Of a DNA stretch of 64,000 nt, positions 20,917-32,117 are shown one piece after another. Made by a program: the position numbers and the translations under genes. Position 1 is the first letter of the stretch; every line of letters starts with the position of its first letter. The notes beneath the pieces are model-generated. The model was not told the origin of the DNA. It saw nothing but the letters and a program-made list of their open reading frames with translations, and did not search any database. This DNA comes from Argentina anserina (lineage: Eukaryota; Streptophyta; Magnoliopsida; Rosales; Rosaceae). The stretch spans positions 6,634,001 through 6,698,000 of the forward strand of contig NC_065877.1 of assembly GCF_933775445.1 (NCBI RefSeq), given 5' to 3'.

Positions 20917-22605
20917 ATGGAGAAATCTCAATCTCACGTAGTGATCTTTCCATTTCCACTACAAGGCCATATCAAACCCTTGCTATGCTTAGCTGAGCTT
21001 CTCTGCCATGCAGGTCTTCATGTCACCTTCGTCAACACCCGCCACAACCACAACCGCTTAGCCAACCTCCGTGCCCTCTCAACCCACTTCCCTACCCTCC
21101 ATTTCGAGTCCATCTCGGATGGTCTTCCCCATGAGCACCCGCGTACTTTGGGCAGCGAGTTATTGATTGCATTGAAGACGTCCATTAAGCCTCATTTCAA
21201 GCAGCTGCTCCAGTCACCCCTTAAGGCTGACGGTGTTGCGTTGCCGCCGCCAACATGTATTATAACAGATGGACTTGTGACTTTTGCCTTTGATGTTGCG
21301 GAAGATTTGGGGTTACCTATACTTAGTTATAATGTTCCATGTGCTCGTTACATGTGGACTTGTCTTTGTCTTCCCAACCTCATCGAACAAGGCCAGCTTC
21401 CTTTCCCAGGTGACCTACTGTTATGTTCTGTTTGAATCAGATCGAACCTATTCTTACATGAACTGCATCTATATAACAAATTTGAATGAGAAATGGTTTA
21501 AGTTTGCATACGGCATCAAATAATTTGAAGATTTAAGTGATATAACATGCATGTGTTGTTTAACATGCATGAAGAGCTAGATTTAGGATACAAATCTAAC
21601 ATTGATCTCTAAAAAAAAATAAAAATTCATTGATCTCTAAACATATAATATATATCTTTTTAATTATGAACAGATGACGACATGAATGTGGAAATTACTG
21701 GCGTTCCCGGCATGGAAGGCCTCCTGCGACGAGTAGATTTACCAGGTTTTTGCAGAGTAAAACAGTCGAGCCATCCTGGTCTTCAATTTGCCATTAACGA
21801 AACTCAGACACAAAAACGAGCTTCGGCGCTAATCCTCGACACCATTTACGAACTTGACGCTCCATGTCTGTCTCATATGGCCAAGATGTTCCCCAAAATT
21901 TACACGCTCGGCCCTCTCCACTCTCTCCTCAACTCTCAGATCGGTGACGTCTCACGATCCTTAGCATCTCATGGCGGTCTTTGGAAGGGGGATCCAAATT
22001 GCATGGAGTGGCTCGACTCTCAGCCAAACAAATCGGTTCTTTACGTCAGCTTTGGAACCCTAGTGACCTTGACACGCACCCAAATCATAGAATTTTGGTA
22101 CGGTTTGATCAACAGCGGGCACCCGTTCCTGTGGGTTATACGGTCCGACATCACTTCGGGTTTAGATGGAGACTCGATTCCTATGGAGCTTGAAATTGGG
22201 ACCAAAGAGAGAGGGTACATAGTGAGCTGGGTCTCGCAAGAGGAAGTCTTGGCTCACAAGTCAGTGGGTGGGTTCTTGACTCATAGCGGATGGAACTCGA
22301 CCCTTGAGAGCATTGTAGTAGGAATTCCAATGATTTGTTGGCCTAATTTAGGGGATCATTATATCATTAGCAGAACTGCTAGTGAGAAGTGGAAGATTGG
22401 TCTTCAGTTGAAAGAAAACTGTGACAGAAAGGATATTGATGCCATGATAAGAATGTTGATGGAATCTAAGAGGGGAGAGATCCAGAGCTCAATGGATGCA
22501 ATTTCGAAAGTAGCTCGTGATAGTGTTGCTAAAGGTGGATCTTCATACCACAACTTGTTGATGCTAATCCAAGATATTGAGAACATGCATGGAAGAACAA
22601 AGTGA
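20917..22605 (+). CDS. UDP-glycosyltransferase (GT1, UGT85/UGT709-like), copy B
   Basis: Two exons, 20917-21409 and 21674-22605, with a 264-nt phase-1 intron (CCCAG|GTGACC ... GAACAG|ATGACG), give 474 residues. The ATG at 20917 is chosen because the upstream in-frame codon at 20908 is GTG. The N-terminal FPFPLQGHIKP places the catalytic His at residue 18, with the partner Asp at about 118 (IITDG). The PSPG donor box runs from W350 to H393. Two departures from the consensus are clear. The box opens WVSQ instead of WAPQ, and the last position is His instead of the Gln typical of glucosyltransferases. His there is the state associated with UDP-galactose users in some plant UGTs. The frame is otherwise intact, so it probably makes a protein. 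Donor and acceptor are unknown. It is a tandem paralogue of UGT-A. Confidence 0.9.
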
Positions 22606-23370
22606 GAGGGCTAGGGCTTAATGTACGTGTGGTTCCAAGTTATTATATCCTTTTTTTTAATTCTATCCTTTTTTTTTTAATTCTATCCTTATTTGCTGGT
22701 TTAAGTTAGCTTTGATAAGTCTTTAGTATTCTATTGTTTGTGCTAATTGCTTTTGTAATAGATTGACAGCTGTCAGTAGTTAGTTATAAGCTGAATTGAG
22801 AGCAGCTCTTGTATATATTGGTTTTGCTATTCTTTTCTTCTCTGTAACGAAATCTGGTAGATTAATACAAAGAGCTTTCTCTATTTCTTCTCTCTCAAAT
22901 TCTCAACTTCATCTTCGAACCCTAGATTTTCTGAAACCATGGCTATCAAGCTTTTCTCCTTAGAATAAATCTGTCGCTTATTTTTTTTATGTTATTAATT
23001 GTGTGTGCTTAGCCAAACACATGATAATGTTAGGTTGTTTAGGACAAAGACAAATTATTAATTACTAGTTACGACATGCATGCATGCTCGTACTCGTACA
23101 GGCTAAGTAGATACAACAATTCTTTTTGATATCCTTGGTAGATGAATAAGTACCGCGTAAGATCCAAAGTAATATTTGAAAATATAAGCTCCACGATCCA
23201 CACCAAATGGCATGGGCATTGTTTAGCAGCTAGCTAAGCCCTCGTAATCACCACCCTTTCTTCATACGTAACGTTGCTTCTTCTCTTCTCTTGTTCGTTT
23301 CTATTGAGCTGTACTATATAACTATCAACAAGAATTCTATCTACGTACGCCCAAACAGAAATCAATCAAC
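22606..23370. other. UGT-B 3' flank and upstream region of the split COPT gene
   Basis: No gene is seen. GTAC tetranucleotides, the core of plant copper-response elements bound by SPL7, occur at 23090, 23096, 23150, 23311 and 23345, all within 280 bp of the COPT start codon. Confidence 0.4.
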
Positions 23371-23574
23371 ATGGATATGAACATGACGATGAACAATGTG
23401 ACGATGGATATGACCATGCAGATGAGTTTCTACTGGGGCAGAGACGTCACTGTCCTCTTCCCTAAGTGGCCTGGAAACAGCCAACACAACTCAGGCATGT
23501 ACATATTGGCTTAGGGGCGGATGTAAGTTGTAGGCTATCTAGACTTAAGTCTAGACAAGATTTGCTCCCAAAAC

Positions 23575-23627
<53 letters not shown>

Positions 23628-24100
23628 AAAGTGACCGGTTTTATGACATTTAAAACATTTCGTTTTACTTTTATTAAAATATCTTTTCTTTGAGTAAGAT
23701 TTCCGGTTTTTGTTCCAATTTTTCTTTGGCTTATTTTTTGAATAAAATTTGTCTGGTTCAAAATTTTCTCTTTTGTGAAAATATGGTTTGTGACGACTAG
23801 ATCTTGAATGATGAATGAGTTTATTGGATGACTTTCTTCGTCTGGAGGGAGGTAATGACGGTAAACTATATTATTCGCAAAAATTTCCTAACTCATACTT
23901 GGCAATGTTCTTTTCTGATTTTAGTTGAGAATTTAGTTTCATATCAATACACATTTTCATGACTTCTTTCTGTATAACTGTAATTATGTTTACATAGGTT
24001 AAAGAGTCATAATTAATAAATCATGTTTCATTACTGAGGATTTGTCTAATTTTATGTGCAAAAAGTTTGGGAAGACAAATATATATATATATATATATAG

Positions 24101-24498
24101 TTTTTATTCAAAGTGAAACTTCACTCTGGAATTACAAGTGAAGTTCCAATTTTGACACACTTTTCAGTCAAATATTTTCACTATAAGTGATTTAATATTT
24201 AGGTATGCTATTCAAGATCATCTCTACAAAATTTAATCTAATTCGGACATCGTTAAGGTATTGAAATTAGAAAAAAAATCAATGAATGAATTAAAATTGT
24301 TCAACGTAAACCGTTCGTGTAAATCTCAATTTTGAAAGCTCAAACCATTGTCAAATTGGATGAAACTTTGTAGAGATGATCTTGAATAACATACCTAAAT
24401 ATTGAATCGCTTATGGTGAAAATATTTGACCGAAAAATGTGCTAAAACTGGAACTTCACTCTGTAATTTCAGAGTGAAGCTTCACTCTGAATAGAAAC
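24101..24498. mobile_element. Inverted-repeat MITE inside the hAT element
   Basis: Two arms of roughly 160 bp are inverted copies. Shared blocks such as TCAAATATTTTCAC, AATATTTAGGTATG and TTCAAGATCATCTCTACAAA appear on both strands. The element lies between TA runs on both sides, consistent with a TA target but not proving one. It has no coding capacity. The superfamily is uncertain. Confidence 0.7.
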
Positions 24499-24515
24499 TA
24501 TAACTATATATATAT

Positions 24516-24932
24516 ATATTCCCTCATATGAGATTATATCATGCTGATTTTACTTCATATGAGTTGTTTGCTTTAGATATGGAGTGCGGGTATTTTCTAG
24601 TAGATATTCAGATGGATCCAAGATTTGCCAACACAACATTTGTATCTGATTTGTGTCGGCGGTTAGTTGAGTCAAGAAAATTAGCATTATTTCCTATGAT
24701 TTATAGATTGATTTGTCTTGTTTTGACTTTGTCAGTTTCTAAAGCAACAACGGAGAGAATATTTTCATTTATGAACATCATAAAAAATAAACTTTGAAAC
24801 AGAATAGAAGATGAATTTCTTAATGATTTAATGGTTCTCTATATTGAAAAAGAACTTGCCGATAGCATTGATAATGGTTATGTGATTGCAGAGTTTGAAT
24901 TGAGCGGGTCTCGTAGGGTACGTTTTAGGTAG
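24516..24932 (+). pseudogene. hAT transposase C-terminal (dimerisation) fragment
   Basis: About 138 codons match the end of Ac-like transposases. The central stretch VLTLSVSKATTERIFSFMN corresponds to the conserved hAT dimerisation block (LPVSTATTERAFS-like in relatives), followed by RIEDEFLNDLMVLYIEKE. One in-frame TGA at 24795-24797 stands where relatives have Arg; a CGA to TGA change would explain it. The N-terminal DNA-binding zinc finger and catalytic domain are missing. Confidence 0.8.
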
Positions 24933-25653
24933 CTTATTGTTGCGTATAACGCTTTGATGCTTGTAATTTTTAATTCACAAGGTTTAATTTTATGTCCCCA
25001 TCGGTCTATGTTTTGATTGAAAGTAATAAAGGCGTGAGGATGAGTCTCTCATTGAGTTCCAAACCTCAAAAAAAAAATTTTGGTGTCCTCATATAAATTA
25101 GCCTAGAAAACTTTGAATTTCTAGATCACCACTGTATTGGCTCTTATTTTGTGTTTTCTATGGCCTTTGCCGTTGAAGCCCTCTCCGTCTGGCCGATTAT
25201 CAAGCAGCTCAGCAGAAGTCCAGTAGCGGCAGGGCTAACTCAGGCTTCTCTTCACGCCCTTCGTGTCAGCTTAGGTTACTTTGTGATGCTCGCCGTTATG
25301 TCCTACAACATTGGAGTCTTCATAGCAGCCGTTACTGGCCACACCGTTGGGTTCTTTGTCTCCAAGACTAGTGCTCTTGCCAAGTCTTCAGAGCTCGAAC
25401 CTTCAACGAGCATTTGAATTTTACTATTCAATGCGTGGATATAATATATAGTGCTTTACGGCCTGTACCTTTTTTTTTATAAAAAATTTCAATTAAGTAA
25501 CTAATACCTTCATTTAAGCTTCGTACGTTCAACATACGAGTAGAGCTGTTATACATATATAATGGCTAGGTTCTCTAATTCGGTTATATTCCGTCTTTTT
25601 ATGTTCATTTCAAGAAAAACTATTAGGCCATTAATCATCTCTGACTGTTGTGG

Positions 25654-25875
25654 ATGTCCGTACGGTCCGCACCGTGTCGATTCGGCGATTCTGGCGACCG
25701 GCAACACACAACTACAACGCGGATGGTGCCGGCTGTGCTCCTCCACTCTCGGCGCTGCAACTCTGGCCAGCACAGATAGGAGCACCGGGAGGGAGAACAC
25801 GGTCGGTATCATCCGCCCCGTCGTTGCGCATTGCCGGTCGCCGGAATCTCCAAATCCGCACCGTGCGGATGTTGG
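25654..25875. repeat. GC-rich imperfect inverted repeat, about 220 bp
   Basis: The left arm (about 25657-25712) and the right arm (about 25828-25875, reverse complement) share GATTCTGGCGACCGGCAA / GATTCCGGCGACCGGCAA and an outer CCGYACGGT block. It is strikingly GC-rich against AT-rich flanks and lies between the two COPT genes. It may be a small foldback element. No target duplication was recognised. Confidence 0.55.
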
Positions 25876-26281
25876 CAACTGAAACTTTATATATATATAT
25901 TATTTGTTCCTAAAACTTAATTATATTAATTCCATAGTTCATTTCAAAATTTCAACTATACAATACTACCCATTGCCCCATTCCTTTCAATCACCCTTCT
26001 CAACACCAATAAACCTCCTTATATAATTATTTTCTCCCACATCAAAAAAGGTTCGAAGAAACAAACAAAGACCACGTCAAATAAAATAACAGAAGAACCT
26101 GAGCTACCTACATCAGAAGGCCACTACCCCTGTCATCAACAACTACAAAGTCGTTGCTTTCCAACTCCTCCATTTATACACATTTCTATCAAAACCAAGC
26201 ACTACCTTAATTCACCATGTCCATAGCCACCTGATCATCCTAGTAAGCTCTCTTTTCTCTCACACGCTCCCGAAACCTGAA

Positions 26282-26767
26282 ATGTCTCACGAGGTACACG
26301 ATGAAGGTGGTATGCCGATGCCTCCGATGGCGATGACACCACCGTCGACAAAGCCCATGGGCGACCTGAGCAACACATCTGATTCTTCCATGATCATGAA
26401 CAAGAGCCTCTACTGGGGCAACGACGTCATTATACTCTTCTCCGGCTGGCCTGGCCACGACCACCCCGGCATGTATGTCTTATCTCTCGCCTTCCTCTTC
26501 CTCCTCGCCATCGCCGTCGAGATTCTGTCAGTGGGTCCTACTCTGAAGCCAACCGCAACTCCTCTAGTCTCCGGGGTTACTCAGACGGGTATATATGCCC
26601 TGCGCACCGTTTTGGCTTACTTGGTCATGTTATCTGTCATGTCTTTCAATGTTGGAGTCCTCATAGCCGTGGTGGCTGGCCATGCCCTAGGTTTCTTTGT
26701 CGTCAAGGTTCGTGCGCTTAACCACCTCGCCAGCCAAGCCGATCCGACCGATTCGCTCAAAGTATGA
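26282..26767 (+). CDS. COPT-type copper transporter, intact copy
   Basis: A single exon of 161 codons, the usual COPT size and often intronless in plants. The N-terminus (residues 1-40) is rich in Met and His (MPMPPMAMTPP), which bind copper outside the cell. Span 1 covers about residues 64-83. Span 2 includes MLSVM (M116 and M120), the MxxxM copper-selectivity motif. Span 3 includes GHALG (G133 to G137), the GxxxG trimer-packing motif. The family imports Cu(I), at the plasma membrane or out of vacuoles. The short cytosolic tail lacks an obvious Cys-rich end. A TATA-like TTATATAATT lies near 26019. The gene is a paralogue of the broken copy just upstream and is probably what retains the function here. 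The exact COPT number cannot be set from sequence alone. Confidence 0.92.
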   Translation: MSHEVHDEGGMPMPPMAMTPPSTKPMGDLSNTSDSSMIMNKSLYWGNDVIILFSGWPGHDHPGMYVLSLAFLFLLAIAVEILSVGPTLKPTATPLVSGVTQTGIYALRTVLAYLVMLSVMSFNVGVLIAVVAGHALGFFVVKVRALNHLASQADPTDSLKV

Positions 26768-27347
26768 TCGATGATGAATCAGAGTGTCTTCTTTTCAATT
26801 AAGTGGCTCCAGTTTTATATTTGGTACGTTGTGGTTTGTTTGTTACCTTTTGTATCATATTGCTCATAGCTCGTCTGGTTCTGGTTGTCTCATTTATGTA
26901 AGCTTTCTTGTGTGGAACTTTTCGTTGTTGTTGCTGTATCATTTTCTACTTATTTATGCGTGCTTGTTGTGCTTAGTGTTGTAATTTTGGCTCAGTATCT
27001 TCACTTTCTTGAGGCTAGCTTATAAAGTATAATTAATTTGCATAATTTTATTGAAAGTCTTGCTGTACGCAGTGCGTGATAAAGCCATTGTTGGATTCTT
27101 CTGCTGGTGATGTGTAAATTTATATTTATTATTCAGTTCTTTTCCACATAAGACACCTGTCGGGATCTAAATGGATTTCGAGTAATTATTTTGTGTACCA
27201 AAAATATCATGTAACACTGTCATGTGGTATACCCAACTAATTATATTATTCAATAATATGGTAAACATGCACATGGTAAAAAAAAATTATTCAAATATAA
27301 ATAATCAATCAGAAACAAACACAGTAAAAATTAACTAATAACATTAA
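26768..27347. other. 3' UTR of intact COPT and AT-rich flank
   Basis: T-rich sequence to about 27060 is the likely 3' UTR and terminator region. The remainder is AT-rich up to the PIF/Harbinger element. No gene is seen. Confidence 0.4.
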
Positions 27348-27749
27348 AACCCAGTTTGAGATTGTTGTTTTGTGAGCATAATTGCTTTTAAATCTGCTGT
27401 TACATGAAGTAGATGAGGTGTTTAGTAAACTGTTTTAAAAAGTGTTAGTGAGAACAAAAATCATTTTTGAGTGTTTGGTAAATTATAAGTATAATGTGCT
27501 TTAAATTGGTATAATTACCATAATGGGCATATATGTTATAAGTTATAAAACTATTATTTTTTATAATTACTTGGCTATTAAGTTCTTTAACGGAAAAGTT
27601 AGAACTTAAAACTCATTATACATATATAAAAAGACTTTCCAACATAACTAGAACAAGTTATTACACAAAATATATTACAGCTAATAAAAAAGAAAATTAA
27701 ATGCTAATTAGATGCATCCATTAGGCTTTGTGCAATTGTGTTTCTTAAC

Positions 27750-29081
27750 ATATCTATTTCCCGTCTACCCTAACCATCTCCTCCATCTTCATTGTCCTCA
27801 ATATCATCTTCACCAATATCTTCAAATGAGTAATCTTCATTATCATCAAAATCAGGATCTTGGTGAGCATATATTCTTATGTAGTTATGAAGAGCCATTG
27901 TAGTAATAACTATCTTCACTTGTTTTTCATAAGGAAAGCTTGGCATGTCACGTAGAATACTTCATTTTTCTTCCATACCCCAAAAGTGCGCTCAATAACA
28001 CTTCTAAGTTAAGAATGTGCATGATTAAATATTTCTTTGTGACCAGTCGGTTCATCACCTCTACGAAAATGTGGAAGGTGATACCGTTAACCTTTATATG
28101 GTCCTAAAAAACCTCTCATTTCGGGATATCCAGCATCAACTACATAACATTCCTACAATAAATTGAATATAATGAATCATTAACCATAATATAATTAGAT
28201 TACTATTTTTCATTCATACTAAAAATATATACCATTTGGAGGTTTTGGAAAGTTCGCTCAAGGGTTGCGTAGTGCCGATAAGAAGACTCTACTATCATGG
28301 GTAGTGTCTTCCCTCCCTGCACACACAAATGTGAATTGCATGTTGAAGTCGCATAACGCCATCACATTTTGAGTGGGGATGCCTTTCCTACCAATGTATG
28401 GCACTTGATCACAAGGAGAAATTGAAGCTTGAACATGAACACCATCAATTGCACTAATACAATCCTTCAACATAGAATTGAATACTGATATGAGCATACT
28501 TATATGATATGCAATCTTTAAAAGTTATGCACCAATTCTAAAATCCTACAATTCTATGTTTGTTGTCACTTTCAAGAAGTAAATATATTGATTAATGTTA
28601 ATATATAACATTAAAACATTATTGAAAACATTATTCTTACCTTAAAATGAGGCATGTACCTTGAGTCTCTTTCGATTTCTTTCGGGGTGCTTCGGATGGC
28701 TTTATGAGCACCTTTTCCATATCATATAAAATATCTAGCATTCTATCAAAGTATGCTAATCGTCTCACCCGAACGTTGAAAATGTTCTTGTGTATTCCTA
28801 TTGGTCTCACCTCCTCCCAAAATATATAGAACCATAGTTAAAATTTCAACAGAGCATATGTTCCTTAAAGCCTTCAGTTTCCTCTCTATATCATTCAGTA
28901 GCATATAAAAGCAATCATTTTCCATCCTAAATGCATTATAGCACCTTGTTTCATTGTCATTTAACACTTCCATCAACCAAATGTGACTTGTGTGAGAGCT
29001 CGTCATGCATGGAGTTTTCATTACATACTTTTCGAGGTACACTTGTATAAGCCTACCAGTTACACATATAATTTTGTCCAT
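27750..29081 (-). pseudogene. HARBI1-type transposase (DDE nuclease), broken
   Basis: The N-terminal part (29081-28746) carries the conserved helix region HTSHIWLMEVLN and ILGGGETNRN. It is cut by stops just after GETIS. The nuclease part (28497-28258) shows the first catalytic Asp in AIDGVHVQA and the second Asp region in THDSRVFLSAL. The last catalytic Glu region, SVIERTFGVWKK, is present near 27990 but is followed by a frame change, after which RDMPSFPYEKQV continues in another frame. The family cuts and joins the transposon ends. This copy cannot make a full enzyme. Confidence 0.75.
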
Positions 29082-29545
29082 CTCCAGAATTATTCATATA
29101 TGCAATAACATTAAGAAAATCAAACAAAAACAACTATTAAGGAAGAGCATTACCATTATAAATTGTTACATATATATGTAACATCAAGTACTATAACTCA
29201 TCCATTATATATTGTTGCATATATTAGTACCATCAAGTAATATAACTCATTATTATAAATAACTAGCACTGGCATCAATATCATTATCAATGATGATTAA
29301 ATAATGTTAAGTCCAATATCATAAATCTGGAATATATTAGCAAGCAAACATAAAAAAACAACCAGTAGCATCAAAAAATGAAAAACAAAGTACTTGGCCA
29401 TCAAACCCTTAACAAAGTACCAACTCTTAACAAAGATGGAATAAATTCCTAACGAGGACCCTAACACGCCAAGTTCACATTACAAAAGAAAGAACAACCT
29501 TTTTTTTATTAAGAATAAAAAATTGGAGCTTGAGATCAGGATTTG

Positions 29546-30522
29546 TCATGATAGAAAACATCTCTTGTTTTTCTTGAGAGCAAAACAACTCGGTTGCAAG
29601 CCACCACAACTTGGTACTATTTCAACTCTTGGTAAAATTGCAACAACGCGCATCACCTCTTGAATGCTAGTTCCTTGTGCACTTGTAGGGACTGATGTAG
29701 TTGTACTCCTACTCTTAAATACATCAACAAGATGATCATTTTGCTTAGCTAATTTTACTGCCCCTCCCACCTTTTATTTCTTCCTCTTTCCCTCTCCTAA
29801 TATTGCCTTGTCTTCACTGGTACCAGTTTGCTTGGCCATAGTTGCTCTCTTTTTTCCCCTATCCAAAGCAGATTTTGGACAAGCTCTAGATCCTCCTTAT
29901 CATCGTTGATAGAACTGACATGCTCAGAATGCTCGACAATCTCTTCAACATCGAGAAAAGCCGAGGGAATGATGATTGAATCACCAAGAGTTGTGCTGCC
30001 CTTGAACATTTTATCATACATTTCCATCATTTCAGGACTAATTCCCACATCACGAAATCTATGGTATTCTTTATTCTCCTAAAAACAGTAATGAACACCA
30101 ATTAATTATAAAACAACATAATTGATACTATATAAAAATAATTTCAGAAATATAAGTTAAGAAAACACACCGTAAATTTTCTTTCCCACCACTTAGCCGT
30201 TGCATCGACAGTCTTCTTAATGGGATCCCATCCAATACCAGTTTCATGTCGCATTAAAGATGTCCACAATCTCCACTCACCTTTAAGGCTATCCCACTTG
30301 TTTTTCAATTGTGTTTTATCATAATCCCTCCCGGTTAACTCCTTAAATGCTTTGATAACATTTGCCCATTCCACTTTATCAAAATGTGTACCAGATCTAT
30401 TTCCCTTAGCCACTTCCTTGACATCTATCTCACAAAATTGTTGTACTAAATCATCAGACCATGATGTCTTTTTTTTTTGCCTTTCCCTCAGTTTTAGTGT
30501 TTGTGGCTTTCTTCTTTCCCAT
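29546..30522 (-). pseudogene. Myb/SANT-like DNA-binding protein of the PIF/Harbinger element
   Basis: An ATG at 30522 starts a basic leader, and a Myb/SANT-like (Myb_DNA-bind_3) domain follows at about 30413-30171. It includes the Trp-containing helices WANVIKAFKELTG and LKNKWDSLKGEW. An intron (30170-30079, GTGTGT donor) joins to a second exon. In an A-run near 30465 the frame shifts by one, separating the start from the domain. A second frame change near 29840 and an in-frame TAA near 29778 follow. In active elements this protein brings the transposase to the transposon ends. Related host genes are named L10-interacting MYB proteins. Confidence 0.7.
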
Positions 30523-31338
30523 ATGATATATGGGAAACATAATTAAAAATAGCAATCTTCAGTGCACGAATGACACAACTATCTTAAAACAAACTCCATA
30601 CATATATCTTTAATGAAAGAAGCAATAATCGATCTGTATGTGTTGGAGTTCTTAGAAGTAATTCCAAATAAAAGAATCTCAAAGAAGAAGAATAACATCA
30701 ATATGCATATATGGTAATACACAACCATATCCATACTAATTAAAAAAGATAAAGGAAAAGCAATCAAATTCAGAATTTTGCTAACCCAACAACTTAAGAA
30801 CAATAATAATCAAGAAGAACAACAAACTCTTAAACCCAGATACAACAATAATCATAATCAAGTACAAAAACATTAATAATTAAGAACAATATTTGTACTA
30901 AATAGTTAGGTATATTCAAGTTGGGGTTTACCTTTTTCAGTTCTGAGATGCTATCAAGATTATGAGGGAGGAATCAGAGAATGTTGTTCTTGAGTTTTTA
31001 GAGATGAGGGACTTGATGGCAAAGTTCCTCTCTGAAACCAATTGAGGTAATGAAACGAGCTGGTTAGAGAAATAGGGTTTTATGGCATTTTAATTGTAAT
31101 TTTAAGTCAAACAGCAGGGGCAAAACATGGTTTAAAATAAAATTCATTAAATGAGCTCCATGTTTTTTCGGAAGCGATTCTCAAAGCACCCAGCTTGCTG
31201 CTTCTTCTAAACCAGCTTCCTAGCTCATTGCTTTCTCTAAAATTAATTTTGTGAGTCTTACCAAACGCCATCAATTTTCACCCATAATTACTTTTGACCA
31301 AAAAGCATGGCTCAAAAGCAATCTCAAACTTGCCCTAA

Positions 31339-32100
31339 TATTGTGTTTGTTTCACGGATTCTGGGAAGTTGGAAAGGAATATCACTGCTAGGAAAGTTGG
31401 GCGGAAATTTGTTCCTCTCAGTTTTCATGGGAACCACTTTCCTAGCATTAATTACATAATATTTAGACAACTCTGCCCCAACCAAAATATTATATTTCCA
31501 AATTTACCCGTTAAACTATTCGCATTTGCCTCACTTTCATGAGTTCCGTCACAATAGTGCCGCAAGAAGAAACAAGTAGTCCATGCCTTCTTAGGGTGAC
31601 TGGGGCGAGTAATGACTATTTTATTTCTTCTTCTTGGCAATTAGAGATAAAGATGCTGGAGATTAATGTTGGCTTGAGTTCTCTTTTGCTTTGCTTATGA
31701 AAAATCACAAGGGTAAAAATGAATATTTGACAATTTTTCTTTCATTTCCCTTCTTTTCCTTTCAGCACTCATTTTCTTGTTTTACCAAACACAAGAAAAG
31801 AAACATGATAGGAATTCTAAATTCCCTTTCCAAGGGAAAATACAAGGGAAGTGAATTCTTTTTCAACAACCAAACGTGGTATAAGAGTTATGTCACATGG
31901 ACTATATACCGGGTATATATAAAATTACATCTCAAAAAGAAAAACTTATATGAAAAAATATACGTTTATCTATAGGAACAAACCTTTCATTATGCGAACT
32001 ATGCCTCACTGTCTTGGAAGGCAAGACGAAAAGTTAAAAACTAAACATTGTTCACATCACTATCTGAACGTATACTATTTTTCCTGTAATTTTGTGTCTA
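31339..32100. other. Non-coding DNA between the PIF element and the LINE
   Basis: Short open frames here have no domain. The two sides of 31345-31885 share loosely inverted GTTTGGTT/AACCAAAC-like and GGGAA/TTCCC motifs, so a worn MITE is possible but I could not define its ends. Confidence 0.3.
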
Positions 32101-32117
32101 AAGTGGTCGAATGACTT

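Larger units (their letters stand above)
23512..25134 (+). mobile_element. hAT (Ac-like) element inserted in the COPT coding sequence
   Basis: An 8-bp target duplication, tattggct, occupies 23504-23511 and 25135-25142. The left end is taggggcgga and the right end, in reverse complement, cagtggtgatctag, an imperfect terminal repeat of the plant hAT type. The interior keeps only the 3' part of the transposase gene (24516-24932), plus a TA microsatellite (23578-23623) and a nested inverted-repeat MITE (24101-24498). It is an internally deleted copy that cannot move by itself. Confidence 0.85.
23371..25417 (+). pseudogene. COPT/Ctr copper transporter gene split by a hAT element
   Basis: The 5' part (23371-23511) encodes a Met-rich N-terminus (MDMNMTMNNV and MDMTMQMSFYWG) and the start of membrane span 1 (GMYILA). 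The 3' part (25143-25417) resumes with span 1 and continues through span 2 (MLAVM, the copper-binding MxxxM) and span 3 (GHTVG, the GxxxG packing motif). It ends at TGA 25415. COPT proteins carry Cu(I) across the plasma or vacuolar membrane as trimers. A 1623-bp hAT element interrupts codon 47, and its own first three bases form TAG in frame. Even after precise removal, the frames differ by one nucleotide around TTATTTTG (about 25143-25152), where one T seems to be missing. The gene is therefore doubly broken. An intact paralogue follows 0.9 kb downstream. Confidence 0.85.
27348..31335 (-). mobile_element. PIF/Harbinger transposon with two damaged genes
   Basis: The element has both genes of a complete PIF/Harbinger transposon, on the minus strand: a Myb/SANT-like protein (29546-30522) and a HARBI1-type transposase (27750-29081). 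A 3-bp TAA, the classic PIF target, flanks it at 27345-27347 and 31336-31338. The ends share AGTTTGAGATTG as an inverted repeat (right end GGGCAAGTTTGAGATTG), though the first five bases of the left end have diverged. Both genes contain frame changes, so it is no longer active. Confidence 0.8.

Noticed and set aside
25549..25913. Open frames on both strands near the COPT genes
   Set aside because: They come from the GC-rich inverted repeat, in which stops are scarce on both strands.
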